DNA from: Peptostreptococcus stomatis DSM 17678
GTDB lineage: Bacteria; Bacillota; Clostridia; Peptostreptococcales; Peptostreptococcaceae
Length of the DNA: 64,000 bases
Reading direction: 5' to 3'
Assembly: GCF_000147675.1 (NCBI RefSeq)
Contig: NZ_ADGQ01000056.1
Coordinates: forward strand, 47,161-111,160
In this document: in pieces, positions 39,753 to 48,880 of the stretch
Layout of the letters: every line of letters begins with the position of its first letter
Position numbering within the stretch: the stretch's first letter is position 1
Made by a program: the position numbers and the translations under genes
Notes under the pieces: model-generated
What the model was told of the DNA's origin: nothing
Databases searched by the model: none
The model's input: only the letters and a program-made list of their open reading frames with translations

Positions 39753-40790
39753 TTATATAATCCTGTAGCCAGCTGCCTTTTTCAGCCTATTCATTATGGC
39801 TACACCTAGACCTTTTTCCTCAAAGTAGGGAACATAGGCTATGTCTATAGATTCCCTATCAAGGCTTATAAGGCTATCAAACAGGTTCTTTGCGACTTCA
39901 GCATCAGACTCCCCTAGGTCAAAAACCTGGGCCTGATAAGGGTGTTGGTCAGAACTTCTGGTCAGAACTCCGGTTTTTAGTCCCTTCTTGGCATTGTCCA
40001 AGCATAGTTCATCCACCCTCCTGGCAAAGTCTTCCTGGTCACCAGCCCTTACTATATAGACCTGGGCCTGGGGCGAATAGTGTTTGTACTTCATGCCTGG
40101 AGCCTTGGCCCTGATATTATCGTCCTTATTTTTCAAAGACGGGTCTAGGTCTACCTGGCCTAGGACCTCTCCCAACATTTCCAAGGTTATACTACCTGGC
40201 CTAAGCACCATGGCTACATCACCGGATAGATCAACAATAGTGGACTCTACCCCATAGTTACAAGGTCCTCCGACCAGTATTCCATCTACCCTACCATCCA
40301 TATCCCTGATTATATGCTCGGGTTTGGTTGGGGATGGCCTGCCTGATATATTCGCTGAGGGTGCTGCTATTGGAACCCCTGCCTGCCTTATCAGGTCTCT
40401 GGCCACCTGGTCTGATGGCATCCTAATGGCCACCGTATCCAGGCCACCACTGGTCCTATCTGGTATAATATCCTTTTTTTTGAAAACTATGGTCAAGGGA
40501 CCTGGCCAAAATTTGTCCATCAATAATTTTGCCCTATCATCTATATTCTCCACCAGACCGTAGACATCCTCCTTATCTGCAATATGAACTAGAAGGGGAT
40601 TATCACTTGGCCTCCCCTTGGCCTGGTATATCTTGGCAGCTGCCTCTTCATCCAGGGCATTTGCCCCCAGGCCGTAGACAGTCTCCGTTGGGAAAATCAC
40701 TGTCTTACCACTAGCCAGCATACTGGCAAATACTGCTATCAAGTCTTTGTCTGGCTTGTTTACATCTATTTCTTTTATAAGTGTTTTCAT
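39753..40790 (-). CDS. L-threonylcarbamoyladenylate synthase, two-domain Sua5 type
   Basis: Makes TC-AMP for the t6A modification of ANN-decoding tRNAs. It is 345 residues: an N-terminal YrdC/TsaC domain (FPTETVYGLGANAL, KGRPSDNPLLVHI, PSANISGRPSPT) to about residue 210 and a C-terminal Sua5 domain (GMKYKHYSPQAQVYIV onward). The HYSP linker is characteristic of the long form. AAGG lies before the ATG. Position next to prfA and prmC is common in Firmicutes. The gene could be named tsaC2, sua5 or ywlC. Confidence 0.95.
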   Translation of the reverse strand: MKTLIKEIDVNKPDKDLIAVFASMLASGKTVIFPTETVYGLGANALDEEAAAKIYQAKGRPSDNPLLVHIADKEDVYGLVENIDDRAKLLMDKFWPGPLTIVFKKKDIIPDRTSGGLDTVAIRMPSDQVARDLIRQAGVPIAAPSANISGRPSPTKPEHIIRDMDGRVDGILVGGPCNYGVESTIVDLSGDVAMVLRPGSITLEMLGEVLGQVDLDPSLKNKDDNIRAKAPGMKYKHYSPQAQVYIVRAGDQEDFARRVDELCLDNAKKGLKTGVLTRSSDQHPYQAQVFDLGESDAEVAKNLFDSLISLDRESIDIAYVPYFEEKGLGVAIMNRLKKAAGYRII

Positions 40791-40845
40791 AAAATCAACC
40801 TTCTTTACAAGTCTTATCTCTTATTTAAAAGGATTACTTCTCTAA

Positions 40846-40874
40846 AAAAGGCTTTAGTAAAACCAAAGCCTTTT
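40846..40874 (-). terminator. Terminator after prfA
   Basis: AAAAGGCTTT pairs with AAAGCCTTTT (10 bp) around a 9-nt loop, followed by TTAG on the minus strand. It lies between prfA and the Sua5-type gene, 14 nt after the prfA stop. Confidence 0.7.
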
Positions 40875-40887
40875 AAAAATATCTAGA

Positions 40888-41952
40888 TTATATTGATGAC
40901 ATCTTTTCAGTCTGGTCAACTGTGATCAATGCATCTATCATTTCATCTAAATCCCCGTCTATAAATGAATCTAACTTATATAGGGTTAAATTAATTCTAT
41001 GGTCACTAACCCTTCCTTGTGGGAAGTTATATGTTCTGATTCTTTCTGATCTGTCTCCAGTACCAACCTGGCTCTTTCTTTCTGCAGCTATATCCTTCTG
41101 CTGTTCAGCCAGGGCCTTGTCATAAAGCCTAGCCTTCAATACCTTCATGGCCTTTTCCTTGTTCTTTAACTGAGACTTTTCGTCCTGGCAAGAAACAACT
41201 TCACCTGTAGGTATATGAGTTAGTCTAACCGCTGAGTCAGTTGTGTTGACACACTGGCCACCATTACCTGATGCCCTAAATACGTCAACCCTTACATCTT
41301 CTGGATTTATATCTATTTCAACGTCCTCTACCTCTGGTAATACAGCTACTGTCGCCGTAGATGTATGTATTCTACCACCAGATTCTGTAGTAGGTATTCT
41401 CTGAACCCTATGAACACCTGATTCATACTTTAGTCTAGAATAGGCCCCCTTACCCTTTATCATAAAGGATACTTCCTTGTAGCCACCTACTCCAGTTTCA
41501 TTGGAACTCATCAATGAAGTCTTCCAACCCCTTCTTTCTGCATACCTAGAGTACATCCTGAACAGGTCTCCTGCAAATAGGGCTGCTTCATCACCACCAG
41601 CTCCACCCCTAATCTCTATGATAACATTCTTTTCATCATTAGGGTCCTTTGGTACTAGTAGTATCTTTAGTTCATTTTCATATTCTTCTAGTAGGGCTTC
41701 AGACTCAGATAGCTCCATCTTGGCCAATTCTCTTAGGTCTTCGTCACTCTCTTCTTCAAGTATCTGCTTTGATTCTGCAATACTTTGGCTTGCCTTACTG
41801 TATTCCCTGTACTTCATTACAATTGGTTCTATTTCAGAAGTTTCCTTCATCAACTTTTGCCAAGTAGGTTGGTCACTGATTATATCAGGATCTGCTACTT
41901 TTTGGCTTAGTTCCTTGTACTTATCTTCCAAAACCTTTAGCTTATTTAGCAT
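40888..41952 (-). CDS. prfA: Peptide chain release factor 1
   Basis: Terminates translation at UAA and UAG. It is 354 residues, normal. The GGQ motif is in [16 protein letters not shown]; the PxT specificity tripeptide appears as PTT in [14 protein letters not shown], where RF2 would have SPF. AAGGTG precedes the ATG. prmC, encoding the enzyme that methylates the GGQ glutamine, lies 98 nt upstream on the same strand. Confidence 0.97.
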   Translation of the reverse strand: MLNKLKVLEDKYKELSQKVADPDIISDQPTWQKLMKETSEIEPIVMKYREYSKASQSIAESKQILEEESDEDLRELAKMELSESEALLEEYENELKILLVPKDPNDEKNVIIEIRGGAGGDEAALFAGDLFRMYSRYAERRGWKTSLMSSNETGVGGYKEVSFMIKGKGAYSRLKYESGVHRVQRIPTTESGGRIHTSTATVAVLPEVEDVEIDINPEDVRVDVFRASGNGGQCVNTTDSAVRLTHIPTGEVVSCQDEKSQLKNKEKAMKVLKARLYDKALAEQQKDIAAERKSQVGTGDRSERIRTYNFPQGRVSDHRINLTLYKLDSFIDGDLDEMIDALITVDQTEKMSSI

Positions 41953-42049
41953 TTGATTTTCACCTTCCTGTATTTTATCTAAACATATATATTATTCCTA
42001 AATTTCCACATAATCAATTGTATATTTTAACATAAGTCGACCTAAAATG

Positions 42050-42964
42050 TCAATATTTATAGGCGGCAACAAGGCGGTCAAAACCCTGTATATCCTTTTT
42101 TGTATATGCCTTGGTATAGCCAACTTGAGCCATCTTTTTTAGTATTTTTTCTGCCTGGTCATGGCCTGATTCAAAGACTAGTTTTCCACCCAGTTTAAGG
42201 TAGTCATAGGCATCTTCTATAATCCTGTTATAAAAGTCCATCCCATCATTACCACCGGCCAGAGCCAACCTAGGCTCATAGTCTTTTACATCCCTTTCTA
42301 GACCTTCTATAACCTGGTCTTCTATATAGGGTGGATTAGATACTATTATATCCAAGCATCCCCTGTAGTCACCAAGATTAGTAAAGAGGTCCGATTCTAT
42401 AAGCTTAACTGTATCCAGTCCAAAAGACTTTCTATTTATAGTCGCTACCTCCAGGGCCGACTTGGATATATCAACACCTATAAAGTTAACAGTCCCATCC
42501 TTGGCTTTGCCAGAATCTTCTTTTGCCCTATCCTTCCATAGACTAGCCCCACTAAGGATGATGGCACCTGACCCAGTACACATATCCAGGACATTTATAT
42601 CTCTAGCCTGCTTAGTACTTTCCATCTCTCCTATACTTTCCACCAGGTCCTCTACCAACAGTTCTGTATCCGGTCTTGGTATCAAGACCCTCTCATCCAC
42701 ATAAAAGTCTAGGCCCATAAATTCCTTCTTATTTATTATATAGGCTATGGGCATCTGGTCCAACCTCTTGGCTATCATATCTTCAAAAATAGACATCTTA
42801 TCCGAGTCTAGGTCCTGGCCATAATTAATCATCAACTTTACCCTGTCCCAGCCTAGGATATGGCACAAGATTATCTCTACATCTAGCCTGGCTGTAGGGC
42901 TTGTAGCTGACAAAAGACCACTATATTTTTCTATTATATCCTTAATTAGCACTGCTAAATTCAC
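42050..42964 (-). CDS. prmC: Release factor glutamine methyltransferase
   Basis: Methylates the Gln of the GGQ motif in release factors. It is 304 residues, slightly long. The NPPY motif is in IIVSNPPYIEDQV and the SAM-binding motif in VLDMCTGSGAIIL, with a short extra loop after it (KDRAKEDSGKAKDGT). PDTELLVEDLVE precedes the SAM site as in the family. The start is GTG behind a purine-rich AAAGAGAGA; no ATG is available in frame. An extended -10 promoter lies 25 nt upstream. Confidence 0.95.
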   Translation of the reverse strand: MNLAVLIKDIIEKYSGLLSATSPTARLDVEIILCHILGWDRVKLMINYGQDLDSDKMSIFEDMIAKRLDQMPIAYIINKKEFMGLDFYVDERVLIPRPDTELLVEDLVESIGEMESTKQARDINVLDMCTGSGAIILSGASLWKDRAKEDSGKAKDGTVNFIGVDISKSALEVATINRKSFGLDTVKLIESDLFTNLGDYRGCLDIIVSNPPYIEDQVIEGLERDVKDYEPRLALAGGNDGMDFYNRIIEDAYDYLKLGGKLVFESGHDQAEKILKKMAQVGYTKAYTKKDIQGFDRLVAAYKY

Positions 42965-42988
42965 TCTCTCTTTCTCTTTACCTTTAGA

Positions 42989-42997
42989 ATTATATCA
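42989..42997 (-). promoter_or_regulatory. Extended -10 promoter of prmC
   Basis: The minus strand reads TATGATATAAT ending 25 nt before the GTG start, giving a very short leader. Same extended -10 type as elsewhere in the window. Confidence 0.5.
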
Positions 42998-43093
42998 TAG
43001 ATAGGATAACTTGTGGTAAAATAGGGTAATAGTCTAATAAGATTGACAGAAGAATTAATATAAAGAATAATAGCAGAGTTAAAAGGAGAATAT

Positions 43094-43813
43094 ATGAATT
43101 TAAAAAAGATAAAAAAAGCCCTTATAACCGCCCTCCCCATAGCCTTTTGTTATGTATCTTTGGGCTTCATAGGCGGTACTATGATAAGTAAGGTAGGCTT
43201 CAACCTACTAGACATAACATTAATTACCATATTTGTCTTTTCAGGCAGTGCAGTATTTATAGCCTCCAATATGCTAATAGGGGGTATAAATCCCCAGATA
43301 TCTATATATCTGACCCTAACTATCATAATTACAAACCTGAGAAATACCCTGTATAGCTCGGCCCTGGTAAATGATACCAAAAATCTCAAGGGATGGAAGA
43401 AGCTAGTCTTCTCCATGTTTATAGCTGATGAAACCTTTGCTATCAATAAGACCTGCTACGAGAATGACCCTGAATGGGATGGGGACCTTGCCCTATATGT
43501 CAATATCTTTAGCTGTATATTTGGCTTGATAGGCAACCTACTCGGTGGATTTTTTGGTCAAATTATAGATATACCATTGGATATGGGAACCTTTATGATG
43601 TCTAGTATGTTTGTAATCCTGGCTGTCTTACAGGTTAAAAATAAGCAAGACCTACTCATCCTAGTCATAGCCATACTTGTATCATTTGTAGTATTATACA
43701 TCTACCAGGGTGGCCTAGACCTGATTATAGTTGCCCTAATAGTAACTAGCATAGGATACTTTATAGATAAGAATAATGAAAAAAAAGGAAAGTTGGTGGA
43801 CACAGATGAATGA
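43094..43813 (+). CDS. azlC: AzlC-family branched-chain amino acid exporter, large subunit
   Basis: 239-residue membrane protein. TALPIAFCYVSLGFIGG near the N terminus, FSGSAVFIASNML, TIIITNLRNTLYSSAL and MFIADETFAI are typical of AzlC, which with AzlD exports branched-chain amino acids or analogues. The ATG follows AAAGGAG. The gene overlaps azlD by 8 nt. No AzlB/Lrp-type regulator is adjacent. Confidence 0.92.
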   Translation: MNLKKIKKALITALPIAFCYVSLGFIGGTMISKVGFNLLDITLITIFVFSGSAVFIASNMLIGGINPQISIYLTLTIIITNLRNTLYSSALVNDTKNLKGWKKLVFSMFIADETFAINKTCYENDPEWDGDLALYVNIFSCIFGLIGNLLGGFFGQIIDIPLDMGTFMMSSMFVILAVLQVKNKQDLLILVIAILVSFVVLYIYQGGLDLIIVALIVTSIGYFIDKNNEKKGKLVDTDE

Positions 43814-44132
43814 TAATATATTAAAACTGTGCATAATAGGTGTATCATTTATATTTATGTTTGCCATGAGGTACCTTCCCTTCGTAATCTTGGGCAAGAG
43901 TGGCAATTCAAAGGAATTCGATCGATTTATAAAATATATCCCCCTAGGTGTTTTTATAGCCATGATAGTAAAGGATATATTCTTTAAAAACGGCCAGTTA
44001 TTCTTGTCAATTTCAAATATTAAGTTGATACCACTTATACTGATAATCCTGATATCGGTTAAATTTAGGAATATAGGTGTATCAGTTGTTTCCGGTGGAA
44101 TTATAATGCTTATCGCCCTAAACTTTTTTTAA
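43806..44132 (+). CDS. azlD: AzlD-family branched-chain amino acid exporter, small subunit
   Basis: About 108 residues, three or four helices, with FAMRYLPFVIL near the N terminus, the conserved AzlD start motif, and KYIPLGVFIAMIVKDI after it. Start chosen at the ATG in ACAGATGAATGA, which overlaps the azlC stop and has GGTGG upstream; an upstream ATG ten codons earlier lies inside azlC and is less likely. Ends in a strong terminator. Confidence 0.9.
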   Translation: MNDNILKLCIIGVSFIFMFAMRYLPFVILGKSGNSKEFDRFIKYIPLGVFIAMIVKDIFFKNGQLFLSISNIKLIPLILIILISVKFRNIGVSVVSGGIIMLIALNFF

Positions 44133-44136
44133 AACT

Positions 44137-44165
44137 ACCCCCACTCATGTGGGGGTGATTTTTTA
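44137..44165 (+). terminator. Terminator after azlD
   Basis: ACCCCCAC pairs with GTGGGGGT around a TCAT loop (44137-44156), followed by GATTTTTTAC. Classic intrinsic terminator. Confidence 0.9.
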
Positions 44166-44166
44166 C

Positions 44167-44198
44167 AAAAAAAGACTACTGCAAAATTTGCAATAGTC
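44167..44198 (-). terminator. Terminator after rpmE
   Basis: GACTATTGCAAA pairs with TTTGCAGTAGTC (one G-U) with almost no loop, then a T7 run on the minus strand. It lies back to back with the azlD terminator. Confidence 0.85.
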
Positions 44199-44243
44199 CC
44201 TTAATACATAAATTCGAATTTAAATATTAATCTAGGTGTAAGA

Positions 44244-44444
44244 TTACTCCATATTGAATCTCTTCTTGAACTTATCGATTCTTCCACCCTTTTCGATATT
44301 CTTCTGCTTACCTGTATAGAATGGATGACATTCTGAACAGATTTCTACTCTTATCTCGTCCTGAGTTGATCCTGCCATAAATGTATTTCCACAAGCACAA
44401 CGTACTTCAACTTCCTTGTAGTTTGGCTGTATATCCTTCTGCAT
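44244..44444 (-). CDS. rpmE: Ribosomal protein L31, zinc-binding form
   Basis: 66 residues. The zinc ribbon is intact: CACG near residue 16 and [10 protein letters not shown] near residue 36. So this is the C+ type, which needs Zn and is replaced by a C- paralogue under Zn starvation in some bacteria. The start is ATG behind AGGAG at 8-nt spacing; a GTG three codons upstream is too close to that site. A TGTTATAAT promoter element lies at about 44511. It follows rho, the usual Firmicute neighbour. Confidence 0.95.
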   Translation of the reverse strand: MQKDIQPNYKEVEVRCACGNTFMAGSTQDEIRVEICSECHPFYTGKQKNIEKGGRIDKFKKRFNME

Positions 44445-44549
44445 GAAATTCACTCCTCTCTTTATAATAACGAACCTTTCCGATTCTAATAAAATTCAAC
44501 TCCCTTATTATAACACAATATATGACTTAGTTCAATAACTTTATAGCCA

Positions 44550-45992
44550 CTATTTAAAATTAATTTGATTAATCTTTTCTATAAATTCCTTGTTATCCCT
44601 AGTTTTTTTCATTTCCTCTATTATGTTATCAGATATATTCTGGTTGTTACCATTGGTAAATGACCTCCTAAGTTTGTACAGGGCATCTATCTCTTCAGCA
44701 GTCAATAGGAGGTCTTCCCTCCTTGTTCCTGACTTATATACATCTATGGCAGGGAATATCCTCTTTTCTGCCAGGTTTCTATCAAGATGAAGTTCCATAT
44801 TACCTGTACCCTTGAATTCTTCAAAGATTACATCATCCATCCTAGACCCTGTATCTATCAAGGCTGTACCCAATATAGTCAAGGAACCACCATTTCTTAT
44901 ATTTCTAGCTGCACCAAAGAACTTCTTAGGTCCATATAGGGCTCCTGGATCTAGACCACCAGTAAGGGTCCTTCCCGTTGGATTTATAGTAAGGTTATAG
45001 GCTCTGGCTAGCCTGGTTATACTATCCAGTAGGATAACTACATCCTTGCCGTGCTCTACCAACCTCTGGGCCCTACTCAATACCATTTCGGCCACCTTTA
45101 CATGGTGGGAAGATGCCTGGTCAAAAGTTGAATATATTACCTCACCATCTATAGACTCCATCATATCTGTAACTTCTTCCGGCCTTTCATCTATCAATAG
45201 AACTATTAGGGTCACATCCGGATAATTTTTAGTGATACTATTGGCAACACTCTTCAATAATACAGTTTTACCAACCTTAGGTGGTGCCACTATCATACCC
45301 CTCTGTCCCTTACCTATAGGTGCAAAAAGGTCGATTATCCTGGTAGAAATACCCTCTCTATCAGTTTCCAAAACCAGTTTTTCATCTGCATATATTGGCA
45401 ATAGCTGTTCGAATGGGGTCCTTGACCTTCCAGTTGATATATCATCTCCATTCACCTTATATATATACATCATACCCCTAAAACGTTCATTTGGATTTTC
45501 TGGCTTTACTACACCGGTTATAAAGTCTCCAGTCTTAAGGCCAAACTTTCTTATCTGGTTGGGAGATACATAGGTGTCATTTTCTGTTGACAAGTAGTTA
45601 CTTCCCCTCAAAAAACCAAATCCATCTGGTAGGATTTCAAGTACACCTTCAGCCTTATTATCTTCGTTCATCTCTGGAGGAGTCATATATAGGACCCTCT
45701 TTTGCTGGCCCTGGTTGCCATCTTGTTGGCTCTTGTACTGACCTCTTTCTCCACTTGGATTTCCGCCATGCCTCTTGGTATCTTCATTTATTTCTTCTTG
45801 TCTATTAAGGTCTTCCTTATTGTCAAGACCTTGACTAGAATCAGTATTTCCACCCTGTATAGCTTCTTTTATCTTTTCTATTAGGCCAGACTTATTGTAG
45901 GTAGTAACCGACTTAACCCCTAAATTTCTCGCCTTAACCCTCAATTCTACTAAACTTTCGCCTTTTAATTTTTCAATTTCTCTATCTGTCAT
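44550..45992 (-). CDS. rho: Transcription termination factor Rho with Q/N/G-rich linker
   Basis: Hexameric RNA helicase, 480 residues. An N-terminal Rho-N helical domain (residues 1-45) is followed by a linker of about 65 residues rich in Gln, Asn, Gly, Glu and Lys (46-112). Next is the RNA-binding domain ([15 protein letters not shown], residues 115-185) and then the ATPase with Walker [14 protein letters not shown], Walker [17 protein letters not shown] and the Q-loop/R-loop. The ATG follows AAGGAGG. It is in a transcript with galU and a small peptide gene upstream and rpmE downstream. Confidence 0.97.
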   Translation of the reverse strand: MTDREIEKLKGESLVELRVKARNLGVKSVTTYNKSGLIEKIKEAIQGGNTDSSQGLDNKEDLNRQEEINEDTKRHGGNPSGERGQYKSQQDGNQGQQKRVLYMTPPEMNEDNKAEGVLEILPDGFGFLRGSNYLSTENDTYVSPNQIRKFGLKTGDFITGVVKPENPNERFRGMMYIYKVNGDDISTGRSRTPFEQLLPIYADEKLVLETDREGISTRIIDLFAPIGKGQRGMIVAPPKVGKTVLLKSVANSITKNYPDVTLIVLLIDERPEEVTDMMESIDGEVIYSTFDQASSHHVKVAEMVLSRAQRLVEHGKDVVILLDSITRLARAYNLTINPTGRTLTGGLDPGALYGPKKFFGAARNIRNGGSLTILGTALIDTGSRMDDVIFEEFKGTGNMELHLDRNLAEKRIFPAIDVYKSGTRREDLLLTAEEIDALYKLRRSFTNGNNQNISDNIIEEMKKTRDNKEFIEKINQINFK

Positions 45993-46007
45993 AAGGGCCT
46001 CCTTATC

Positions 46008-46115
46008 TTAATCACCTATCAATACACTAATAGCAAAGGCCACACTAGAGACCGCAAACATTAGTGCTATTAGAATAGATACCACCTTATATACGACTTT
46101 ATTCTTCTTAGCCAT
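46008..46115 (-). CDS. 35-residue membrane peptide, DUF4044-like
   Basis: Short frame ATG GCT AAG AAG at 46115 ending TAA at 46008. The peptide starts MAKKNKVVYK and continues with one hydrophobic helix (VVSILIALMFAVSSVAFAIS). Size, the basic MAKK start and one helix match the DUF4044 family of tiny Firmicute membrane peptides. It lies between galU (8 nt) and rho (15 nt) in the same direction; its AAAGG site is inside the end of galU. No function is known for the family. Confidence 0.6.
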   Translation of the reverse strand: MAKKNKVVYKVVSILIALMFAVSSVAFAISVLIGD

Positions 46116-46123
46116 TTAAATAA

Positions 46124-47017
46124 CTACCTTTCACTATTTTCCTTTTCACAAACCTGGTTTAAATACTTCAAGAATTCATCTCTAAGTTCTGGTTTTTTAA
46201 GGGCTGCATCAACTGTAGCCTGCAAAAAGCCCAGCTTGTCCCCCAGGTCATACCTCCTGCCCTCAAATACATAGGCATACATATCTTCCCTGTCCTTTAA
46301 TATCTCCAGGGCATCAGTCAGTTGGATTTCACCATTCTTGCCCGGTGGTATCTGGCCCAGAATATCAAATATCTGAGGTGTAATTATATACCTACCCAGG
46401 ATAGCCACATTTGATGGGGCCTGGTCTGGGTCTGGCTTCTCAACCAGGGCATTTACCTTATATATATTGTCTGATAGCTTTTTACCATCGATTATACCGT
46501 ACTTGTCAGTATTTTCCTTGTCGACCTCTTGGACACCAAGTATGCTGGCATTGTGGACTTCATAGGCATCTATCAACTGCTTTAAGCAAGGCTCCCCCTG
46601 GCCATTATCCACCATGTCATCACCCAACATAACAGCAAAGGGTTCGTCACCTATAAAGTACCTGGCACAGTATATGGCATCACCCAAACCCTTAGGCTCC
46701 TTCTGCCTTATATAGTGGATATTTACCATATTTGATATGCCCTTCACTATTTCTAGCAGGTCTGTCTTACCCTTGTTCTCCAATTCTAATTCCAGCTCTA
46801 CAGACTTGTCAAAGTGGTCTTCTATAGACTTCTTATTCCTGCCTGTGATTATCAAGATTTCTTCAACACCAGATGCTACTGCCTCTTCTATAATATACTG
46901 AAGAGTCGGCTTGTCTACTATTGGCAACATCTCCTTAGGCTGAGCCTTGGTTGCAGGCAAAAACCTCGTTCCCAAACCGGCAGCTGGTATTACTGCTTTT
47001 TTCACTACCTTATTCAT
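46124..47017 (-). CDS. galU: UTP-glucose-1-phosphate uridylyltransferase
   Basis: Makes UDP-glucose for wall polymers and glycolipids. About 297 residues. AVIPAAGLGTRFLPATKAQPKEMLP is the N-terminal nucleotide-binding signature; PTLQYIIEEAV, LGDDMV and ALVEKPDPDQAPSN are typical. The start is ATG (MNKVVKKAVIP) after GGAGG; an upstream TTG overlaps it. It follows rqcP with 25 nt. Confidence 0.96.
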   Translation of the reverse strand: MNKVVKKAVIPAAGLGTRFLPATKAQPKEMLPIVDKPTLQYIIEEAVASGVEEILIITGRNKKSIEDHFDKSVELELELENKGKTDLLEIVKGISNMVNIHYIRQKEPKGLGDAIYCARYFIGDEPFAVMLGDDMVDNGQGEPCLKQLIDAYEVHNASILGVQEVDKENTDKYGIIDGKKLSDNIYKVNALVEKPDPDQAPSNVAILGRYIITPQIFDILGQIPPGKNGEIQLTDALEILKDREDMYAYVFEGRRYDLGDKLGFLQATVDAALKKPELRDEFLKYLNQVCEKENSER

Positions 47018-47042
47018 TATACTTCCTCCAGCTTTCAATAAG

Positions 47043-47282
47043 CTAAACTAATTCATACAATTCTTTAGCCTCGTCCTTTAAGACGTGTTCTTTTATATTT
47101 GTTATCCTATATTCAACAATTCTCTCACCAAATGTGATTCTAAGGACATCACCTACCCTCACCTCTGAAGACGACTTGGCTAACTTACCATTTATTTCTA
47201 CCAGTCCCTTTTCACAAGCCTCTTTGGCTACTGTCCTTCTTTTAATTATCCTTGACACCTTAAGGTATTTATCTAATCTCAT
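47043..47282 (-). CDS. rqcP: S4-domain RNA-binding protein RqcP (YabO/HslR family)
   Basis: 79 residues: an S4 fold starting MRLDKYLKVSRIIKRRTVA, followed by VEINGKLAKSSSEVRVGD. In B. subtilis RqcP works with RqcH in ribosome-associated quality control. The gene order hup-rqcP after the YabN-like gene matches the Bacillus yab block. A terminator behind hup separates them here. Confidence 0.9.
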   Translation of the reverse strand: MRLDKYLKVSRIIKRRTVAKEACEKGLVEINGKLAKSSSEVRVGDVLRITFGERIVEYRITNIKEHVLKDEAKELYELV

Positions 47283-47357
47283 CCTAACTTCCTTTTTACA
47301 ATATTTATTACAAATTCCTTATTTATACTATTATCTATTATACCACACAAGAAAAAA

Positions 47358-47389
47358 ATAGTACTGACAATTTACACTGTCAATACTAT
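47358..47389 (-). terminator. Terminator after hup
   Basis: ATAGTATTGACA pairs with TGTCAGTACTAT (one G-U) around an 8-nt loop, followed by TTTTTTC on the minus strand. 32 nt past the hup stop. Confidence 0.85.
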
Positions 47390-47420
47390 TTTGTAGTAAA
47401 CTTTATTAAATTCGCTTTTA

Positions 47421-47702
47421 TTACTTGTTGTTTACTAATTCCTTAAGACCCTTACCAGCCTTGAATACTGGTGCCTTAGAAGCTGGTATTTCTATAACTT
47501 CTTCTGGCTTTCTAGGGTTTCTTCCTGATCTAGCTGCTCTTTCTCTAGTTTCGAAAGTACCGAATCCTACTAACTGAACCTTATCTCCAGCTACTAGAGT
47601 TTCTTCAACAACCTTCATGAATGCATTTAATGCTAATTCACTTTCCTTCTTTGTTAAATTACTCTTTTCTGACATCTTTGCAACTAATTCTGCCTTGTTC
47701 AC
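47421..47702 (-). CDS. hup: DNA-binding protein HU
   Basis: 93 residues, normal. MNKAELVAKM at the start, GFGTFETRERAARSGRNPRKPEE for the DNA-binding arm, and VFKAGKGLKELVN at the end are standard HU. AGGAGG lies before ATG. Own promoter region of about 160 nt and own terminator, as expected for a highly expressed nucleoid protein. Confidence 0.97.
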   Translation of the reverse strand: MNKAELVAKMSEKSNLTKKESELALNAFMKVVEETLVAGDKVQLVGFGTFETRERAARSGRNPRKPEEVIEIPASKAPVFKAGKGLKELVNNK

Positions 47703-47862
47703 AATAACTACCTCCTATATTTATAATTTCACAATAAAAAATGTAACTCACTTTCTAGTTAACAACATTATTATACATAACTTTTGTTCATTTTTCAATA
47801 TTTTTATACAAATAATTTGTATTTTTTATCTTTTTTTTACAATTTTCAACTCAAATCCTAGT

Positions 47863-48876
47863 TTATTCAGCCTCAAAATAGGAAAAATATGCCATATCAG
47901 ATAGTTCATCCAGGTCAAAATAGCCTTCCCTGCTTCCCTCTTTAGCCATAAGGGTCAGGGCATATAGAAGGTCAGATAAGTCTTCTAACATAAGTTCAAA
48001 GTCAGAATCAAGGTCTTTTTTGGCCTTTTGACAAACTGCAAGCATCCTATTGAGTATAACTTCATAAGAGTCTTTCATATCTTTATCTAATTCAAGACCA
48101 GCCTTAAGGAGTTTTACTTCCAGCCTTTCTAACATCTCACCAAGGTCCTGACTTTCTAATCCCCTTATTATATCCTCAAGAGCCCTGTATTTCCTTCCCT
48201 GACCTGGCCTTCCATCAGACCTTGGTATATATACACTGGTCAAGTGGTCAAAGTCATTGGCTTGACTATCCAGGTCGTACAAGGCTAGCCTTGTCTTTCT
48301 TTCTAGCCCCTTAATACCTGCGCCACTGACTATCCATACCTCTTGGTCGTCCTGGTAGTAGTCCATTAGTACCAACTTTACATTAGAGGCTATATACCTA
48401 TCATAGACCTGGGTAACTATTATATTAGCCCGGTCATCCAGATTAACCTTGTCTATAGTGAAGGCATCCAAGAGCCTAAAACCCTCTGCCGGATCAAAGC
48501 CCAGATAATTATACATGGCATCTATAAAGCTCATGGAAGGTATGATTTCTATACCTACCCCTTCTTCCAGGGCATATTTTTCAACTAGCCCCACCGTAGA
48601 TTCAGCTACCCTAGGGTGGCCTGGTACAGCATAAACTATATCTGTATCCCTGGCCAGGTTGATAAGCTCCCTGGCTATAGACTCATAAACTTGCTCAAAG
48701 TCTTCCTTACTATCATAGTATTGGTCAAAAGACCTATATCCTATATCCAAAAGGTCTACTATGGGATGTTTTTCGGTCCTCAGGTAGACTGGCCTACCAG
48801 ACTTCAAGAGCTCCATGGCCCCATGACTTATCTGTGATATATCTCCAGCACCTAAACCTACTATACTAAGAGCCAT
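47863..48876 (-). CDS. YabN-like protein: tetrapyrrole-methylase-fold domain with decayed MazG half
   Basis: 337 residues against about 480-490 for YabN. Residues 1-225 have the methylase fold of that family (SIVGLGAGDISQISHGA, VYAVPGHPRVAESTV, GIEIIPSMSFIDAMYNYLGF). The C-terminal 110 residues are helical; EDLSDLLYALTLMAKE resembles the second metal-binding helix of MazG, but the CPWD start and the EExxE motif of a complete MazG are missing, so pyrophosphatase activity is doubtful. It overlaps no gene but starts 4 nt after the flippase stop with its AAGGGG site inside that gene. Confidence 0.85.
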   Translation of the reverse strand: MALSIVGLGAGDISQISHGAMELLKSGRPVYLRTEKHPIVDLLDIGYRSFDQYYDSKEDFEQVYESIARELINLARDTDIVYAVPGHPRVAESTVGLVEKYALEEGVGIEIIPSMSFIDAMYNYLGFDPAEGFRLLDAFTIDKVNLDDRANIIVTQVYDRYIASNVKLVLMDYYQDDQEVWIVSGAGIKGLERKTRLALYDLDSQANDFDHLTSVYIPRSDGRPGQGRKYRALEDIIRGLESQDLGEMLERLEVKLLKAGLELDKDMKDSYEVILNRMLAVCQKAKKDLDSDFELMLEDLSDLLYALTLMAKEGSREGYFDLDELSDMAYFSYFEAE

Positions 48877-48880
48877 AAAC

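Noticed and set aside
44467-44480. CGAACC element upstream of rpmE as a PurR site
   Set aside because: A single CGAAC in an A+T-rich promoter before a ribosomal protein gene is likely chance. It also warns that the CGAAC elements near purE need statistics.
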